A stretch of DNA of 64,000 nt from Lachnospiraceae bacterium (GCA_017394885.1 JAFPWO010000025.1:1-64000); one strand, 5' to 3'. Numbered from the stretch's first letter, positions 1 to 8,886 are shown. Notes: generated by a model from the letters alone, not told the origin. Numbers and translations are program-made.

Positions 1-375
1 GGCAGCATCGAAGGCCTGACGAAGCCGCAGGCGGCGCTGATCTTCGGAACGGAGACTTCGATCAAGTTCTACTTCCAGTACAGCGGCGACGTAAGCGAGC
101 TCAGCTTCAGCTGCAACAACGGAATGGATGTCACGCCGGTGGCGCAGAGCAACGACGGAAGATACTTCGTCAAGATCAACGGCCTGCGTTCGTACGTGCT
201 GTACAAGGACTATGTGCTTACCATCACGAAGGGAAGCGAGAAGCTGGAACTGACTTACTCACCGTACACCTACGCGGCGAATAAGTGGGATTCCTCCGAC
301 AACAAGGAAGCGACCCTGATGCACGCGTTTGTTGAATACGGCAATGCGGCAAGAGCTGCCTGGCCGAACAACTAA
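1..375 (+). CDS. C-terminal end of a secreted protein (5' truncated by window edge)
   Basis: An open frame enters from the window edge in frame 1 and ends at TAA 373-375, giving the last 124 residues of a larger protein. The stretch aligns almost without gaps to the last 120 or so residues of the giant subtilase encoded next (842-7192): both share TETSIKFYF/SETSLKIYF, then DGRY, a GLRSYVLYKD/GIRSYELYKD motif, YSPYxYAAxKW and a closing YGxAARxxW. By eye about half the positions are identical. The upstream body is not visible, so its activity is unknown. By analogy with its neighbour it is probably another large exported protein. A strong terminator follows at 401-432, so the two genes are separate transcription units. 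Confidence 0.85.
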   Translation, partial: GSIEGLTKPQAALIFGTETSIKFYFQYSGDVSELSFSCNNGMDVTPVAQSNDGRYFVKINGLRSYVLYKDYVLTITKGSEKLELTYSPYTYAANKWDSSDNKEATLMHAFVEYGNAARAAWPNN

Positions 376-400
376 ACAGCAGCAGGCCTACATGCCTCAG

Positions 401-432
401 CCCCCGTGGTTTCCAAAACCACGGGGGTTTTT
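401..432 (+). terminator. Rho-independent terminator
   Basis: A perfect 12-base-pair stem (401-412 with 416-427) closes a 3-base loop and is followed directly by five T residues. It lies 26 bases after the stop of the partial gene at 1-375. Confidence 0.93.
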
Positions 433-439
433 CTATGCC

Positions 440-535
440 TTCTCCCTGACGTGGGAAAGGATCCCGAGAATGCCTTCTCCTTGCCTTCTCTCGGACGCGG
501 GAGAAGGTGTCCGCCGCAGGCGGACGGAGGAGGGC
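440..535. repeat. Dispersed extragenic palindromic-type element
   Basis: Two adjacent hairpins can be drawn: CCTTCTC 484-490 with GAGAAGG 501-507, and TCCGCC 510-515 with GGCGGA 519-524. A decayed second copy of the CCTTCTCC arm lies at about 437-480. The GGGAGAAGG...GGCGGA arrangement resembles short repeats scattered between genes of gut Firmicutes, from memory and without a search. The rest of this gap, about 540-762, is AT-rich and holds nothing else I can support. Confidence 0.5.
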
Positions 536-762
536 GGCTTACCGGCAATGTCCCAAAATGAGATTGCATATAACGATGATAATGCGAATAATAATACCGC
601 GGATGCTTTGCTTTGCCCCACTTCCGCTTTGAAATAGTATTTTGAAAAATAAAAAAGATTCCGGCAGAAAACATCATCAGGAAAGTAAAATGAATGGTTT
701 CTTTAATATTGGCATATAATTGAAAATACTTCTCCCGGATATGTGAAACTGCGTAAAAAGAC

Positions 763-791
763 TTGAAAATTCAGCCGCCTTGGCCTATAAT
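763..791 (+). promoter_or_regulatory. Sigma-A promoter for the subtilase gene
   Basis: TTGAAA at 763-768, a 17-base spacer and a perfect TATAAT at 786-791. Transcription would start near 798, about 44 bases upstream of the ATG at 842. Confidence 0.85.
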
Positions 792-841
792 CTACGTTGA
801 ATCCTTATCGGGATACTATAATTACTCAGGAAGGAGATACT

Positions 842-3800
842 ATGAAACAAAGCAACTTTTTACGCAGACTGACTTCGTTTGTTCTGGCCGCTGCTATGAT
901 CATCGGCCTGACAAGCGGTCTGCCTGCCAAAAAAGTTCTTGCCGCGGGAGAGAGTGAAAACTCTCGTTTGACCTGGGAAAAGGTCGAGAACGAAGGCAGA
1001 GGACGAATGTTTCAAAGTAAGGAAGCAGCAAAGCTTTTCGAAGAGAACTATGTAAAGGAAGGGAAGGTTCGTGTTTCCATCGTTCTGGAAGCACCTTCCG
1101 CCATTGAAAAAGGTTATTCGACGAATAATATTGCTGCAAACACCGGCGCGAAGACTTATCGTGCACAGCTGCGTGCGCAGCAGGAGGAACTGGCTGACAG
1201 AATCTCCAGTCAGGTCCTCGGCGGAAAGCAGCTGGAGGTGGTCTGGCATCTGACGCTGGCAGCCAATATCATTTCCGCTTATGTGCCGTATGAGAAATTG
1301 GATGAGATCGGGCTGGTAAGAGGCGTTAAGAAGGTCATTGTGGAAACACAGTATGAACCGGAAAGCACGATCAAAGAAGAAAACCAGCCGAATATGGCTA
1401 CCGGTTCGGAAATGGTCGGCGGCAATCTTGCCTGGGCATCTGATCTGACCGGTGCCGGCAGCCGGATCGCGGTCGTGGATACCGGCCTGGACATTGAGCA
1501 TGAACTGTTTGCGGCGGATTCTTTTGAACATGCGATCGAGGGACAGAATGTTCAGCTGATGACAGCCAGCGATGCAGCAAATGTCTGGGACCAGCTGAAT
1601 GTTTCGCAGTGGGTCGCTTCTTCAGCCGGAACCTATGTAAACAGCAAAGTTCCTTTTGGCGTCAACTATGTTGATTTTGATTTGGATATCACCCATGCGA
1701 ATGACAGACAGGGTGAACATGGTTCCCACGTCGCCGGTATTGCCGCCGGTAACCGTTTCGTAAAAGAGGACGGAGAGTTCAAATCTTCGCTTGATACGGT
1801 TATGACGCAGGGCGAAGCGCCGGATGCGCAGCTCCTGATCATGAAGGTCTTCGGCAAGGGCGGCGGCGCCTATGATTCCGATTATTTCGCTGCGATCGAA
1901 GATGCGATTCTTCTTGGCGCGGATGCGGTGAACCTGTCGCTCGGCTCTTCGGTGGCCGGCTTCGTAATGGATGAGGATTTTCAGGATATCCTGGACAGCC
2001 TGACCGAGTGCACGAATCTGGTCTGGTGCAACTCTGCCGGCAACAACTATGACTGGACGAATTTCAACATCGGCAAATACGGCGGTTCTCTCTATGCAGA
2101 TGACGTCAATTTTGCGACTGGCGGCAGCCCCGGTACCTATGCTCCGACCTTAAGCGTGGCTTCGGTGGAGAACAAAGGGTCTACAGGAATGTATATTGAA
2201 GTGAAAGGCACCAAGTATTCCTATACAGAGACCCAGTATAAGAACACAAAAATTACTTCACTGGCGGATCAAAGCCCGCTGGAGTACGTTCTTTTTGATG
2301 ATCCCGCTGTCATCTCAGACGATGATGACAACATTCTTGAAGATCATTTCGCGGATCTGGATGAAGGCGTACTGACCGGCAAAGTCGCGATGTGCTACCG
2401 CGGTTCTTCCAGCTTTTACCAGAAAGTGGATGCCGCCGCTGCGGCCGGAGCCGTTGCCTGCGTCGTTATTAATAACAGGAGCGGCGCTTTTGGCATGGTG
2501 CTGAGCGATATGGAATCAACGCTTCCCGCCATTTCGATCTCGCAAGCGGATGGGGATTCTATTATTGCCGACTCTGAAGAAACAGAGATTAATGGCATGA
2601 CGGCCTATACCGGCACGCTCGTTATCGGAAAAACACCGTATATCAATAATCCCGGTGAAGTAGACAGCTATACCATGAGCGACTTCTCCAGCTGGGGCGT
2701 ACCCGGTGATCTGAGCATGAAACCGGAGATCACTGCACCCGGCGGAAATATCTATTCTGTACATGGCTATGCTTATGACAGTTCTACCGGGACATATGCC
2801 GGCGGTCCGGGATATTATGAGAACATGTCCGGTACCTCCATGGCATCTCCTCAGCTGGCCGGCCTGGCAGCACTGATGGCACAGTACATCCGCGAAAATG
2901 ATCTGGTGACCAAAACCGGGAAGACGGCAAGACAGCTGACACTGAGCCTGCTGATGTCTACCGCGGAGCCGATCGTAAATTCGAATGGCGCTCTGTATTC
3001 GATCCTGAAGCAGGGCTCCGGTCTGGCCAATATCAACAATGCGGTCAATGCTCGCTCGTATGTAACGATAGATAAGGTGGCGAATACCGCCCCGGCTTCC
3101 GCTGCTGCCTCTATCGCGGATGGAAAGGTAAAAGTTGAACTTGGGCAGGTAAAGAGCGATTTCGTATCGGCAAGCTTTACATTGCACAACTTCTCAGACG
3201 AATCGATTTCGTACTATCTGAGTGCGGAATTCTTTACCCAGTTGATCTATAGTGGCTTCCGCTGGCAGGATATTACGCCGCTCACCCTCAATCTGACCTG
3301 GACGGTGAACGGGCAGACCTATGTTCCCAAAGATGCCGAGAAGTTTGACTTTAACGGGGATAATGTTGTCAGCAGCCACGATGCGCAGCATCTGCTGGAA
3401 TACTGCACCGGTCTTAAGACTTCGCTCAACGGGAATGACGCGTATGCGGATTTTGACCAGGACGGCGATATCGATACCTATGATGCACGGCTGGCTTATG
3501 AAAAGCTGAATAATGCTTCACTGGATATAGCAGCTAATTCCGATGCGCAGATCGTGCTGACAGTATCCGGGCTGGATGCCGCGTTGGGAACTGCCATAAA
3601 CGGCAACTATATCGAAGGTTACATCTATGCACAGGAAGGCGAGACCGAAGACGGCGCGCTGGGCGTTCAGCATTCGATCCCGGTACTGGGATTCTACGGC
3701 AACTGGACTGATGCATCCATGTATGACAAGGGAACCTATCTGGACAGCTTTGATAATAGTTTCGGCAGTGAGACCAGATATCCGTATATGGTTTATGGAA

Positions 3801-6800
3801 CCGGAGGATACTATTATCCGCAGAGCTTCCTGGTACAGTACAGCGGAGATCCCAATCTGTATTATTTCGGCGGGAACCCGATCACTCGTTTCGATACCGA
3901 TTTCAGCTTTTCGGAAGAACTGTATCTGCCGGAGCGCAACGCCCTGAATCAGAATGATATGATCGCGGGCATCCAGTATACGCTTATCCGCAACTCTGCC
4001 GGCTGCCGTTTCTTCGTTACGGATAAAGACGGTGATATTATCGCTCTGATGAACGGTGGAAGCTCCTATGCCGCCTATTATTCGCAGAAGGATGAAGCAT
4101 GGCAATATGTAAGCACCACGATGACCTTCAACTATCTTGCCAAAGGTCTGGAAGAAGGGCAGAACTATACGCTGAACTGGCAGATGGCACCGGAGTATTA
4201 CGTTGATACAGAGACCGGTGAAATCAGCTGGGATGAGGTCGGTAAGGGAACGCTGATAAGTATTCCGTTCGTGATCGACAATACCGTGCCGGAGATCGAC
4301 GGTGCAGCGTACGATGAAGACACGATGACGATCGCAGTCACCGCATCCGATAATCAGTATATTTCTGCTGTCGTGCTCTATACGGAAGAAGGCGAACAGG
4401 TTGATATCTATCCGGGCTTTGCTGAACTGGAACCCGGAGAAGAGATGACCTATCCGTTTAACCTTTCCTCGGTACTGACCGGGGAAGAAACGGATCCGGT
4501 CCACTTCCTGATAGAGGTTTATGACTATGCCTGCAACCTCTCTACCTATAAAGTAAACCTGAATCCGGAGGAAGCGGACGATGCCTATGAAGTCGTTCTG
4601 AATCAGCATGAAGCAGAAATCGTGAATGCCGGAACGCTTCAGTTGTCTGCGACTGTCTACCCGTGGAGTTATGCGGATGAAACCTTGATTTGGTCTTCTT
4701 CCGATGAGACGCTTGCGGTAGTGGATGAGAATGGTCTGGTACAGGGTGTAGCAAAAGAGAACGGCGGTACTGTAACGATCACGGCCACGTCTGCCGTGGA
4801 TCCGAATGCTTCAGACAGCTGCGAGGTAACCGTCACCGTTCTTAAAAAGGGTCTGAACGGCATTGTCTGGGATGAACAAGGCGCTATCTGGCTGTCGGCA
4901 TTTGATATAAGCACTTTGCCGGCTTATGATAAGCTGAATGCGGAATCCTATTATCCGACCCTGCTGAGCTCCATGACCTATGATGAAAACGGCACGCTTT
5001 ACGCGGTCAGCTTTGATAATTCGGATTGGTCATCGGTCGTTTATACGATGGATCCGAACACGTACGAACTGACGGAAGTCGGCGCCGGTACAGTTGGCTA
5101 TATGGATATCTGTCAGGCTCCGAGTCTGGCAGGAGGTCTGTTGCTGGCGGTTTATGGACCGTATGTTATGCTGGTAAACAAAGCAACAGGCGCTATGGCA
5201 GGCTACTTTGATTTCTCGGACGACTTAGGCGACAACTATTTTGTTGGCATTGCTTACGAGGAACAATATGATCATCCTTCATATGGGCTGACTGACTGGA
5301 TATGGCTGATTGATGAAGCAGGCAACCTGTATAATACCGGATTCCTGAACTACAACGGCAGTTATACCCGCTTTACTCTCAGGAATCTTGGCCAGATCGG
5401 CGACAAGGTTGACAGACGGTACTGGCAGTCCCTGTATTATGATGGTGAAGATCTCTACTGGAGCAGATTCAATTATGCGGATAATGTCGTCGAGTTGATT
5501 ATGGTCAATGACATCTATAGCGATGGCAGTATCTATCATCTGGGCAAATTCGGAGACGGCGTATGGCCGGTCGGCGGTTTGTTCGAGATGGGTGTCAATC
5601 CGTATTTCGGACCGATTTCCGAGAGCGGTACGAATGAAAGACACAGCGATGCAGAGATTAATGAAAACAGTGCCTTCCTGACCGAGATTGAACCGCTTCC
5701 GGTCCCTGCTTCCGAGAGCACGCACAAGGGCTCCCTGAATGCGGTGAAGACGTCTGACGACGGTAAGACCGCTGATCCCGATAAGGTCTCCACCGAAGTG
5801 AAGATCGAGATCGCAGCGGAAGAGCTTTCCAAGAACGGCCTAATCACGCTGGAGATTCCGGAGACGGCAGAGCTTCTGAATATCGAAAGCTATGCGGAGC
5901 ATGAAGCCTGGAATTATAAGGATGACGGAACAATCGTTTACGGCTTTGTGGACGAGATCGGTATTCTGGAAGGACGGAACATTCTGGTCCTGACCTTCTC
6001 CAAGGAAAGCAGCGGTACAGTCACCATTACGACCGAAGATATCAACACGGACGATGAGCAGCACCTGGTAGAGACAGTTATTCTCGGTACGGCAACGGCC
6101 GAGCATACGGTCCACACCTACGGCGAACCGACCTGGGAGTGGGCTGAAGACTTCACCAGCGCTACCGCCACCTTCGTCTGCCCGGTCGATGACGACACGC
6201 AGGTCGTGGAAGCAAATGTGGAAAGTGTGTTCGATGCAGAAAGCGGCATCCTTACCTACACTGCGACCGTGACCTTCGAGGAAAAAGAGTACACCGATAC
6301 CGTGGAGATCGATCTCTCCGAAGTCGGCTATACGGCAACGGTTACCATGCAGGAGAACTTCAACCTGAACCTTTACATCAGAAATGTGAAAGATGAAGAT
6401 GCTGCTAATTTCGATGTGAAGTGGACCTTTGACGGGGCTGAGTACGAGGCTAACCTGGGTGAATTGAAGAAACAGTCTGACGGACGTTTCAAGATCCAGC
6501 TGGCGAAGGTCTTCTCGTACCAGATGACAAAGCCGTTCGAGATCGTGGTCACATACCTCGGTGTTGAGATCAAGACCATTGATTATTCGATCCAGAAGTA
6601 CTTCGAAAACCGTCTGAAAGCGGACAATGAAAGTGATGAGATGAAGGCCGTTTACAAGGCAGCCCTTGACTACGGCGCATCCGCACAGCTGTACTTTGAC
6701 GGCAAGTCGTATGCCGGCGGAACGTATGATACGGATGTGGAGCATCTTGCCAATGCGAATTCCAATCCGGATAATACCATTACGGCAACGAAGCCGAACA

Positions 6801-7192
6801 ATGCTTCAGCCAAGTCAGGCAGCGTAACAGGCTTTACTCCCAAGACCGCGACGCTGATCTTCGGCAGTGAGACATCCCTGAAGATCTACTTCCTGTTCGA
6901 CGGAGACATTGCCGATCTGACGGTCGGCTGCGACAATGGCAAGACGGTAACCGAACCGGTACTGGGAAGCGATGGCCGGTATTCCATTAAGCTTGAGGGC
7001 ATCCGCTCTTATGAGCTCTACAAGGATTTCGTGTTCAGCTTCTCCAAGGGATCAGAGACCGCAACGGTCACCTATTCTCCGTATGCGTATGCAGCGAAGA
7101 AGTGGGAATCCTCTGATGCGAATGAAGCAAGACTGGTCCAGGCTCTCGTAGCCTACGGTGACGCCGCCAGAGTCGTCTGGGGTGAAAACTGA
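842..7192 (+). CDS. Giant secreted subtilisin-family (S8) protease with dockerin-like and Ig-like domains
   Basis: This encodes a 2,116-residue exported serine protease. The start at 842 is chosen over an in-frame ATG at 797 because it follows GGAAGGAGA at a good distance and opens a signal peptide (MKQSNFLRR, a hydrophobic core, cleavage near VLAA). The catalytic triad is intact: Asp213 in AVVDTG, His293 in HGSHVAG and Ser666 in GTSMASP. A protease-associated domain sits between His and Ser at roughly 480-560, as in lactocepin and C5a-peptidase-like enzymes. A dockerin-like pair of calcium loops (DFNGDNVV and DFDQDGDID) lies at about 836-890. A bacterial Ig-like (Big_2) domain spans about 1250-1336. 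The tail carries two tandem copies of an unnamed module (about 1830-1975 and 1990-2116). I see no LPXTG motif, S-layer domain or transmembrane anchor. Its likely role is extracellular protein breakdown. Confidence 0.93.
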   Translation: MKQSNFLRRLTSFVLAAAMIIGLTSGLPAKKVLAAGESENSRLTWEKVENEGRGRMFQSKEAAKLFEENYVKEGKVRVSIVLEAPSAIEKGYSTNNIAANTGAKTYRAQLRAQQEELADRISSQVLGGKQLEVVWHLTLAANIISAYVPYEKLDEIGLVRGVKKVIVETQYEPESTIKEENQPNMATGSEMVGGNLAWASDLTGAGSRIAVVDTGLDIEHELFAADSFEHAIEGQNVQLMTASDAANVWDQLNVSQWVASSAGTYVNSKVPFGVNYVDFDLDITHANDRQGEHGSHVAGIAAGNRFVKEDGEFKSSLDTVMTQGEAPDAQLLIMKVFGKGGGAYDSDYFAAIEDAILLGADAVNLSLGSSVAGFVMDEDFQDILDSLTECTNLVWCNSAGNNYDWTNFNIGKYGGSLYADDVNFATGGSPGTYAPTLSVASVENKGSTGMYIEVKGTKYSYTETQYKNTKITSLADQSPLEYVLFDDPAVISDDDDNILEDHFADLDEGVLTGKVAMCYRGSSSFYQKVDAAAAAGAVACVVINNRSGAFGMVLSDMESTLPAISISQADGDSIIADSEETEINGMTAYTGTLVIGKTPYINNPGEVDSYTMSDFSSWGVPGDLSMKPEITAPGGNIYSVHGYAYDSSTGTYAGGPGYYENMSGTSMASPQLAGLAALMAQYIRENDLVTKTGKTARQLTLSLLMSTAEPIVNSNGALYSILKQGSGLANINNAVNARSYVTIDKVANTAPASAAASIADGKVKVELGQVKSDFVSASFTLHNFSDESISYYLSAEFFTQLIYSGFRWQDITPLTLNLTWTVNGQTYVPKDAEKFDFNGDNVVSSHDAQHLLEYCTGLKTSLNGNDAYADFDQDGDIDTYDARLAYEKLNNASLDIAANSDAQIVLTVSGLDAALGTAINGNYIEGYIYAQEGETEDGALGVQHSIPVLGFYGNWTDASMYDKGTYLDSFDNSFGSETRYPYMVYGTGGYYYPQSFLVQYSGDPNLYYFGGNPITRFDTDFSFSEELYLPERNALNQNDMIAGIQYTLIRNSAGCRFFVTDKDGDIIALMNGGSSYAAYYSQKDEAWQYVSTTMTFNYLAKGLEEGQNYTLNWQMAPEYYVDTETGEISWDEVGKGTLISIPFVIDNTVPEIDGAAYDEDTMTIAVTASDNQYISAVVLYTEEGEQVDIYPGFAELEPGEEMTYPFNLSSVLTGEETDPVHFLIEVYDYACNLSTYKVNLNPEEADDAYEVVLNQHEAEIVNAGTLQLSATVYPWSYADETLIWSSSDETLAVVDENGLVQGVAKENGGTVTITATSAVDPNASDSCEVTVTVLKKGLNGIVWDEQGAIWLSAFDISTLPAYDKLNAESYYPTLLSSMTYDENGTLYAVSFDNSDWSSVVYTMDPNTYELTEVGAGTVGYMDICQAPSLAGGLLLAVYGPYVMLVNKATGAMAGYFDFSDDLGDNYFVGIAYEEQYDHPSYGLTDWIWLIDEAGNLYNTGFLNYNGSYTRFTLRNLGQIGDKVDRRYWQSLYYDGEDLYWSRFNYADNVVELIMVNDIYSDGSIYHLGKFGDGVWPVGGLFEMGVNPYFGPISESGTNERHSDAEINENSAFLTEIEPLPVPASESTHKGSLNAVKTSDDGKTADPDKVSTEVKIEIAAEELSKNGLITLEIPETAELLNIESYAEHEAWNYKDDGTIVYGFVDEIGILEGRNILVLTFSKESSGTVTITTEDINTDDEQHLVETVILGTATAEHTVHTYGEPTWEWAEDFTSATATFVCPVDDDTQVVEANVESVFDAESGILTYTATVTFEEKEYTDTVEIDLSEVGYTATVTMQENFNLNLYIRNVKDEDAANFDVKWTFDGAEYEANLGELKKQSDGRFKIQLAKVFSYQMTKPFEIVVTYLGVEIKTIDYSIQKYFENRLKADNESDEMKAVYKAALDYGASAQLYFDGKSYAGGTYDTDVEHLANANSNPDNTITATKPNNASAKSGSVTGFTPKTATLIFGSETSLKIYFLFDGDIADLTVGCDNGKTVTEPVLGSDGRYSIKLEGIRSYELYKDFVFSFSKGSETATVTYSPYAYAAKKWESSDANEARLVQALVAYGDAARVVWGEN

Positions 7193-7225
7193 TCAACAAA
7201 AAGAATAGGATCTGAGTAGATCCGG

Positions 7226-7258
7226 CCCCGCGGTCTGAATAAGGCCGCGGGGATTCTT
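7226..7258 (+). terminator. Probable terminator of the subtilase gene
   Basis: CCCCGCGG 7226-7233 pairs with CCGCGGGG 7245-7252, extended by two weaker pairs. The following tract (ATTCTTAT) is only moderately T-rich, so termination may be partial. Confidence 0.7.
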
Positions 7259-7306
7259 ATCAGTACCTCTATGATTAAAAAATATAAAAGATGCACAAAA
7301 AAAGGC

Positions 7307-7335
7307 TTGCGTTTTGTTCTCTTTAGTGCTAATAT
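7307..7335 (+). promoter_or_regulatory. Promoter of the small peptide gene
   Basis: TTGCGT 7307-7312, a 17-base spacer and TAATAT 7330-7335. The transcript would start near 7342, giving the 36-residue peptide gene its own promoter. Confidence 0.78.
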
Positions 7336-7377
7336 GCTCTTTGTAATGGATTCTCAGCAAATGAAAGGAGTTTTCTC

Positions 7378-7488
7378 ATGAAGAAGTATACCGAAGCGGA
7401 AGTCGAAATCATTCGTTTTGACGTACGTGATATGATTACCACCAGCGGCCCCGGCGAACAGGGCGAAGGCGGCGGAGACGATCTGTAA
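7378..7488 (+). CDS. 36-residue peptide, candidate RiPP precursor
   Basis: ATG at 7378 follows AAAGGAG (7363-7370) at normal spacing and the frame closes at TAA 7486-7488. The first half is charged and amphipathic (MKKYTEAEVEIIRFDVRD) and would suit a leader. The second half begins ITTSG and is then dominated by Gly, Glu and Asp, ending DDL. Thr5, Thr21, Thr22 and Ser23 are the only hydroxyl side chains apart from Tyr4, and there is no Cys or Trp. It has its own promoter and a strong terminator, and lies 300 bases before an operon of HprK-like kinase, PqqD-like protein, S26-type peptidase and exporter. I recall similar MKKY...DVITTSG peptides as hypothetical proteins in gut Clostridia. Its role as a modified, exported peptide precursor is inference from context. 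Confidence 0.75.
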   Translation: MKKYTEAEVEIIRFDVRDMITTSGPGEQGEGGGDDL

Positions 7489-7502
7489 AGATCACGGTTA
7501 AT

Positions 7503-7532
7503 AAAGGAGGGCTTTTATGCCCTCCTTTCCTT
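7503..7532 (+). terminator. Rho-independent terminator of the peptide gene
   Basis: A perfect 10-base-pair stem (7503-7512 with 7519-7528) with a 6-base loop, followed by CCTTTTAT. It ends the peptide transcript 15 bases after the stop codon and insulates it from the modification operon, so peptide and enzymes can be made at different levels. Confidence 0.88.
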
Positions 7533-7620
7533 TTATCATGAAAAAGGAAGAATGTCAGGCGGAGCAATTGCTTTTCCGTCTGTTTGTGTTATGAATAAAA
7601 TTTGCACATAAATACACGAC

Positions 7621-7660
7621 GGGAAGGAGGATGGCGGAAGCTTTTGTCCTTCCCTTTTTC
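7621..7660 (+). other. Second hairpin with T tract in the peptide-kinase gap
   Basis: GGGAAGGA 7621-7628 pairs with TCCTTCCC 7647-7654 and is followed by TTTTTC. It could be a back-up terminator. The surrounding gap 7533-7729 contains only very short frames without a convincing ribosome binding site, and I see nothing else in it. Confidence 0.5.
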
Positions 7661-7729
7661 TTGTATTGTTGATGTATGCGCCTTGATTTTCCGGAAAAGA
7701 TCATCTTACCCGGATATCATACACATAAC

Positions 7730-7757
7730 TTGCAAACTGCCGGAAAATCCGTATAAT
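7730..7757 (+). promoter_or_regulatory. Promoter of the kinase-PqqD-peptidase-ABC operon
   Basis: TTGCAA 7730-7735, a 16-base spacer and a perfect TATAAT 7752-7757. The first gene starts at 7797. No further clear promoter is seen before hprK at 12269, so this may also drive hprK-murB-whiA. Confidence 0.8.
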
Positions 7758-7796
7758 ATCCTTTGAATAAAGGGATGAATAACAGGAGGTTTTGGC

Positions 7797-8534
7797 TTGG
7801 AGATCCTTCGCCTTGCAGAACGGAATATCAGTATTTCTGGTCTTTCTGACTCGTTTCCGGATTTTGCCCGGGATTATCTATGCGAGGCTGAAACACCGGA
7901 TTTTTCTGTGAACTGTACTTCGGAGGATATCGCCCGGGAACAGAAGAAATCAGAGGAAGAAGCTGTCCTGGAGGGGATAAAGCCCCGGCTCTGGCCGGCT
8001 CCGTATCTGGAAACGCTGGCGGTTTACCGTAAGATAGCCGAGAAAATGCCGGCTTATGATACGTTCCTGTTTCACGGTTCTGTCATAGCCGTCGATGGAG
8101 AAGCTTTTCTTTTTACAGCCAAGAGCGGCACCGGGAAGTCTACTCATACACGGCTCTGGCGGGAATATTTCGGAGACCGCGTGTTTATGGTGAACGATGA
8201 TAAGCCGCTGCTCCGCGTATTGCCGGACGGAAGTGTTACCGCATACGGTACGCCCTGGAACGGCAAGCATCATCTGAGCAGAAATATCGGCGTCCCCTTA
8301 AAAGCTGTTTGCATTTTGACAAGGGATACGTATAATCATATTGAACGGTTAACGGCAGAAGAGGCATATGCCTCTCTATATCAGCAGGTCTATCATCCGA
8401 AGGAAGGAGAGGCGCTGCTGAAAACGCTGGAGCTGTTGGATATTCTTTGTAAAAACGTGGGATTATATCGCCTTGGCTGCAACATGGATCCGGAGGCTGC
8501 CCGGGTCGCCTATGAGGGAATGACAAGAGGATAA
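7797..8534 (+). CDS. HprK-like kinase of a peptide-modification cluster
   Basis: This 245-residue protein starts with TTG behind AGGAGG (7784-7789). It carries an HPr-kinase-type P-loop, SGTGKST at residues 110-116, preceded by a hydrophobic strand, and a downstream NDDKP stretch at 133-137 that matches the VADD region of HprK. It lacks the N-terminal half of true HprK, and a full canonical hprK sits only 4.4 kb downstream, so it is a paralogue and not the HPr enzyme. Kinases of this kind occur in lasso-peptide clusters such as paeninodin, where one phosphorylates a Ser of the precursor. Here the inferred substrate is the 36-residue peptide at 7378-7488, whose Thr-Thr-Ser run is the obvious target. 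Substrate not proven. Confidence 0.82.
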   Translation: MEILRLAERNISISGLSDSFPDFARDYLCEAETPDFSVNCTSEDIAREQKKSEEEAVLEGIKPRLWPAPYLETLAVYRKIAEKMPAYDTFLFHGSVIAVDGEAFLFTAKSGTGKSTHTRLWREYFGDRVFMVNDDKPLLRVLPDGSVTAYGTPWNGKHHLSRNIGVPLKAVCILTRDTYNHIERLTAEEAYASLYQQVYHPKEGEALLKTLELLDILCKNVGLYRLGCNMDPEAARVAYEGMTRG

Positions 8535-8609
8535 ATATCATACAATCCTGACAGTATCTGCGGCGATGAGAATTATCGCTGCGGCATAAAGAAAACAGAG
8601 GTACTTACT

Positions 8610-8870
8610 GTGAAATTAAAAAAAGGGTTTTATACCCATCAGGCCGGAAATGCACAGGTCATGGTCGGCGTGGCCGGAACCGGTTTTTCCGGGATCTTCC
8701 GGAGTAATGAGACGGCCGCATTTATCGTGGATCAGTTAAAAAACGAAACCACTGAGGATGAGATCGTAAAAGCGATACTGGCGGAGTATGACGCCACGGA
8801 AGACCAGGCTCGACGGGATGTTCGGATGGTACTGGGAAAACTGAGAGAAATCTCAGCCCTGGAGGAGTAA
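8610..8870 (+). CDS. PqqD-family protein (RiPP recognition element)
   Basis: An 86-residue protein starting with GTG at 8610; the ribosome binding site (CAGAGG) is weak. Its pattern fits the PqqD fold: a beta-rich N-terminal half (GFYTHQAGNAQVMVGV, then FSGIFRSNETAAFIVDQL) and a helical half (TTEDEIVKAILAEYDAT). PqqD-like domains bind the leader of a precursor peptide and present it to the modifying enzyme. In this operon it sits between the HprK-like kinase and the S26-type peptidase, so it probably presents the small peptide to one or both. No fused enzymatic domain is present. Confidence 0.85.
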   Translation: MKLKKGFYTHQAGNAQVMVGVAGTGFSGIFRSNETAAFIVDQLKNETTEDEIVKAILAEYDATEDQARRDVRMVLGKLREISALEE

Positions 8871-8886
8871 GCGGTTTGGGAGCACA

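Noticed and set aside
797-841. Upstream in-frame ATG for the subtilase
   Set aside because: It would add 15 residues ahead of a clean signal peptide, lies at the predicted transcript start, and the ATG at 842 has a strong ribosome binding site.
7538-7594. 18-codon frame after the peptide terminator, as a second precursor
   Set aside because: No ribosome binding site and no similarity to the first peptide.
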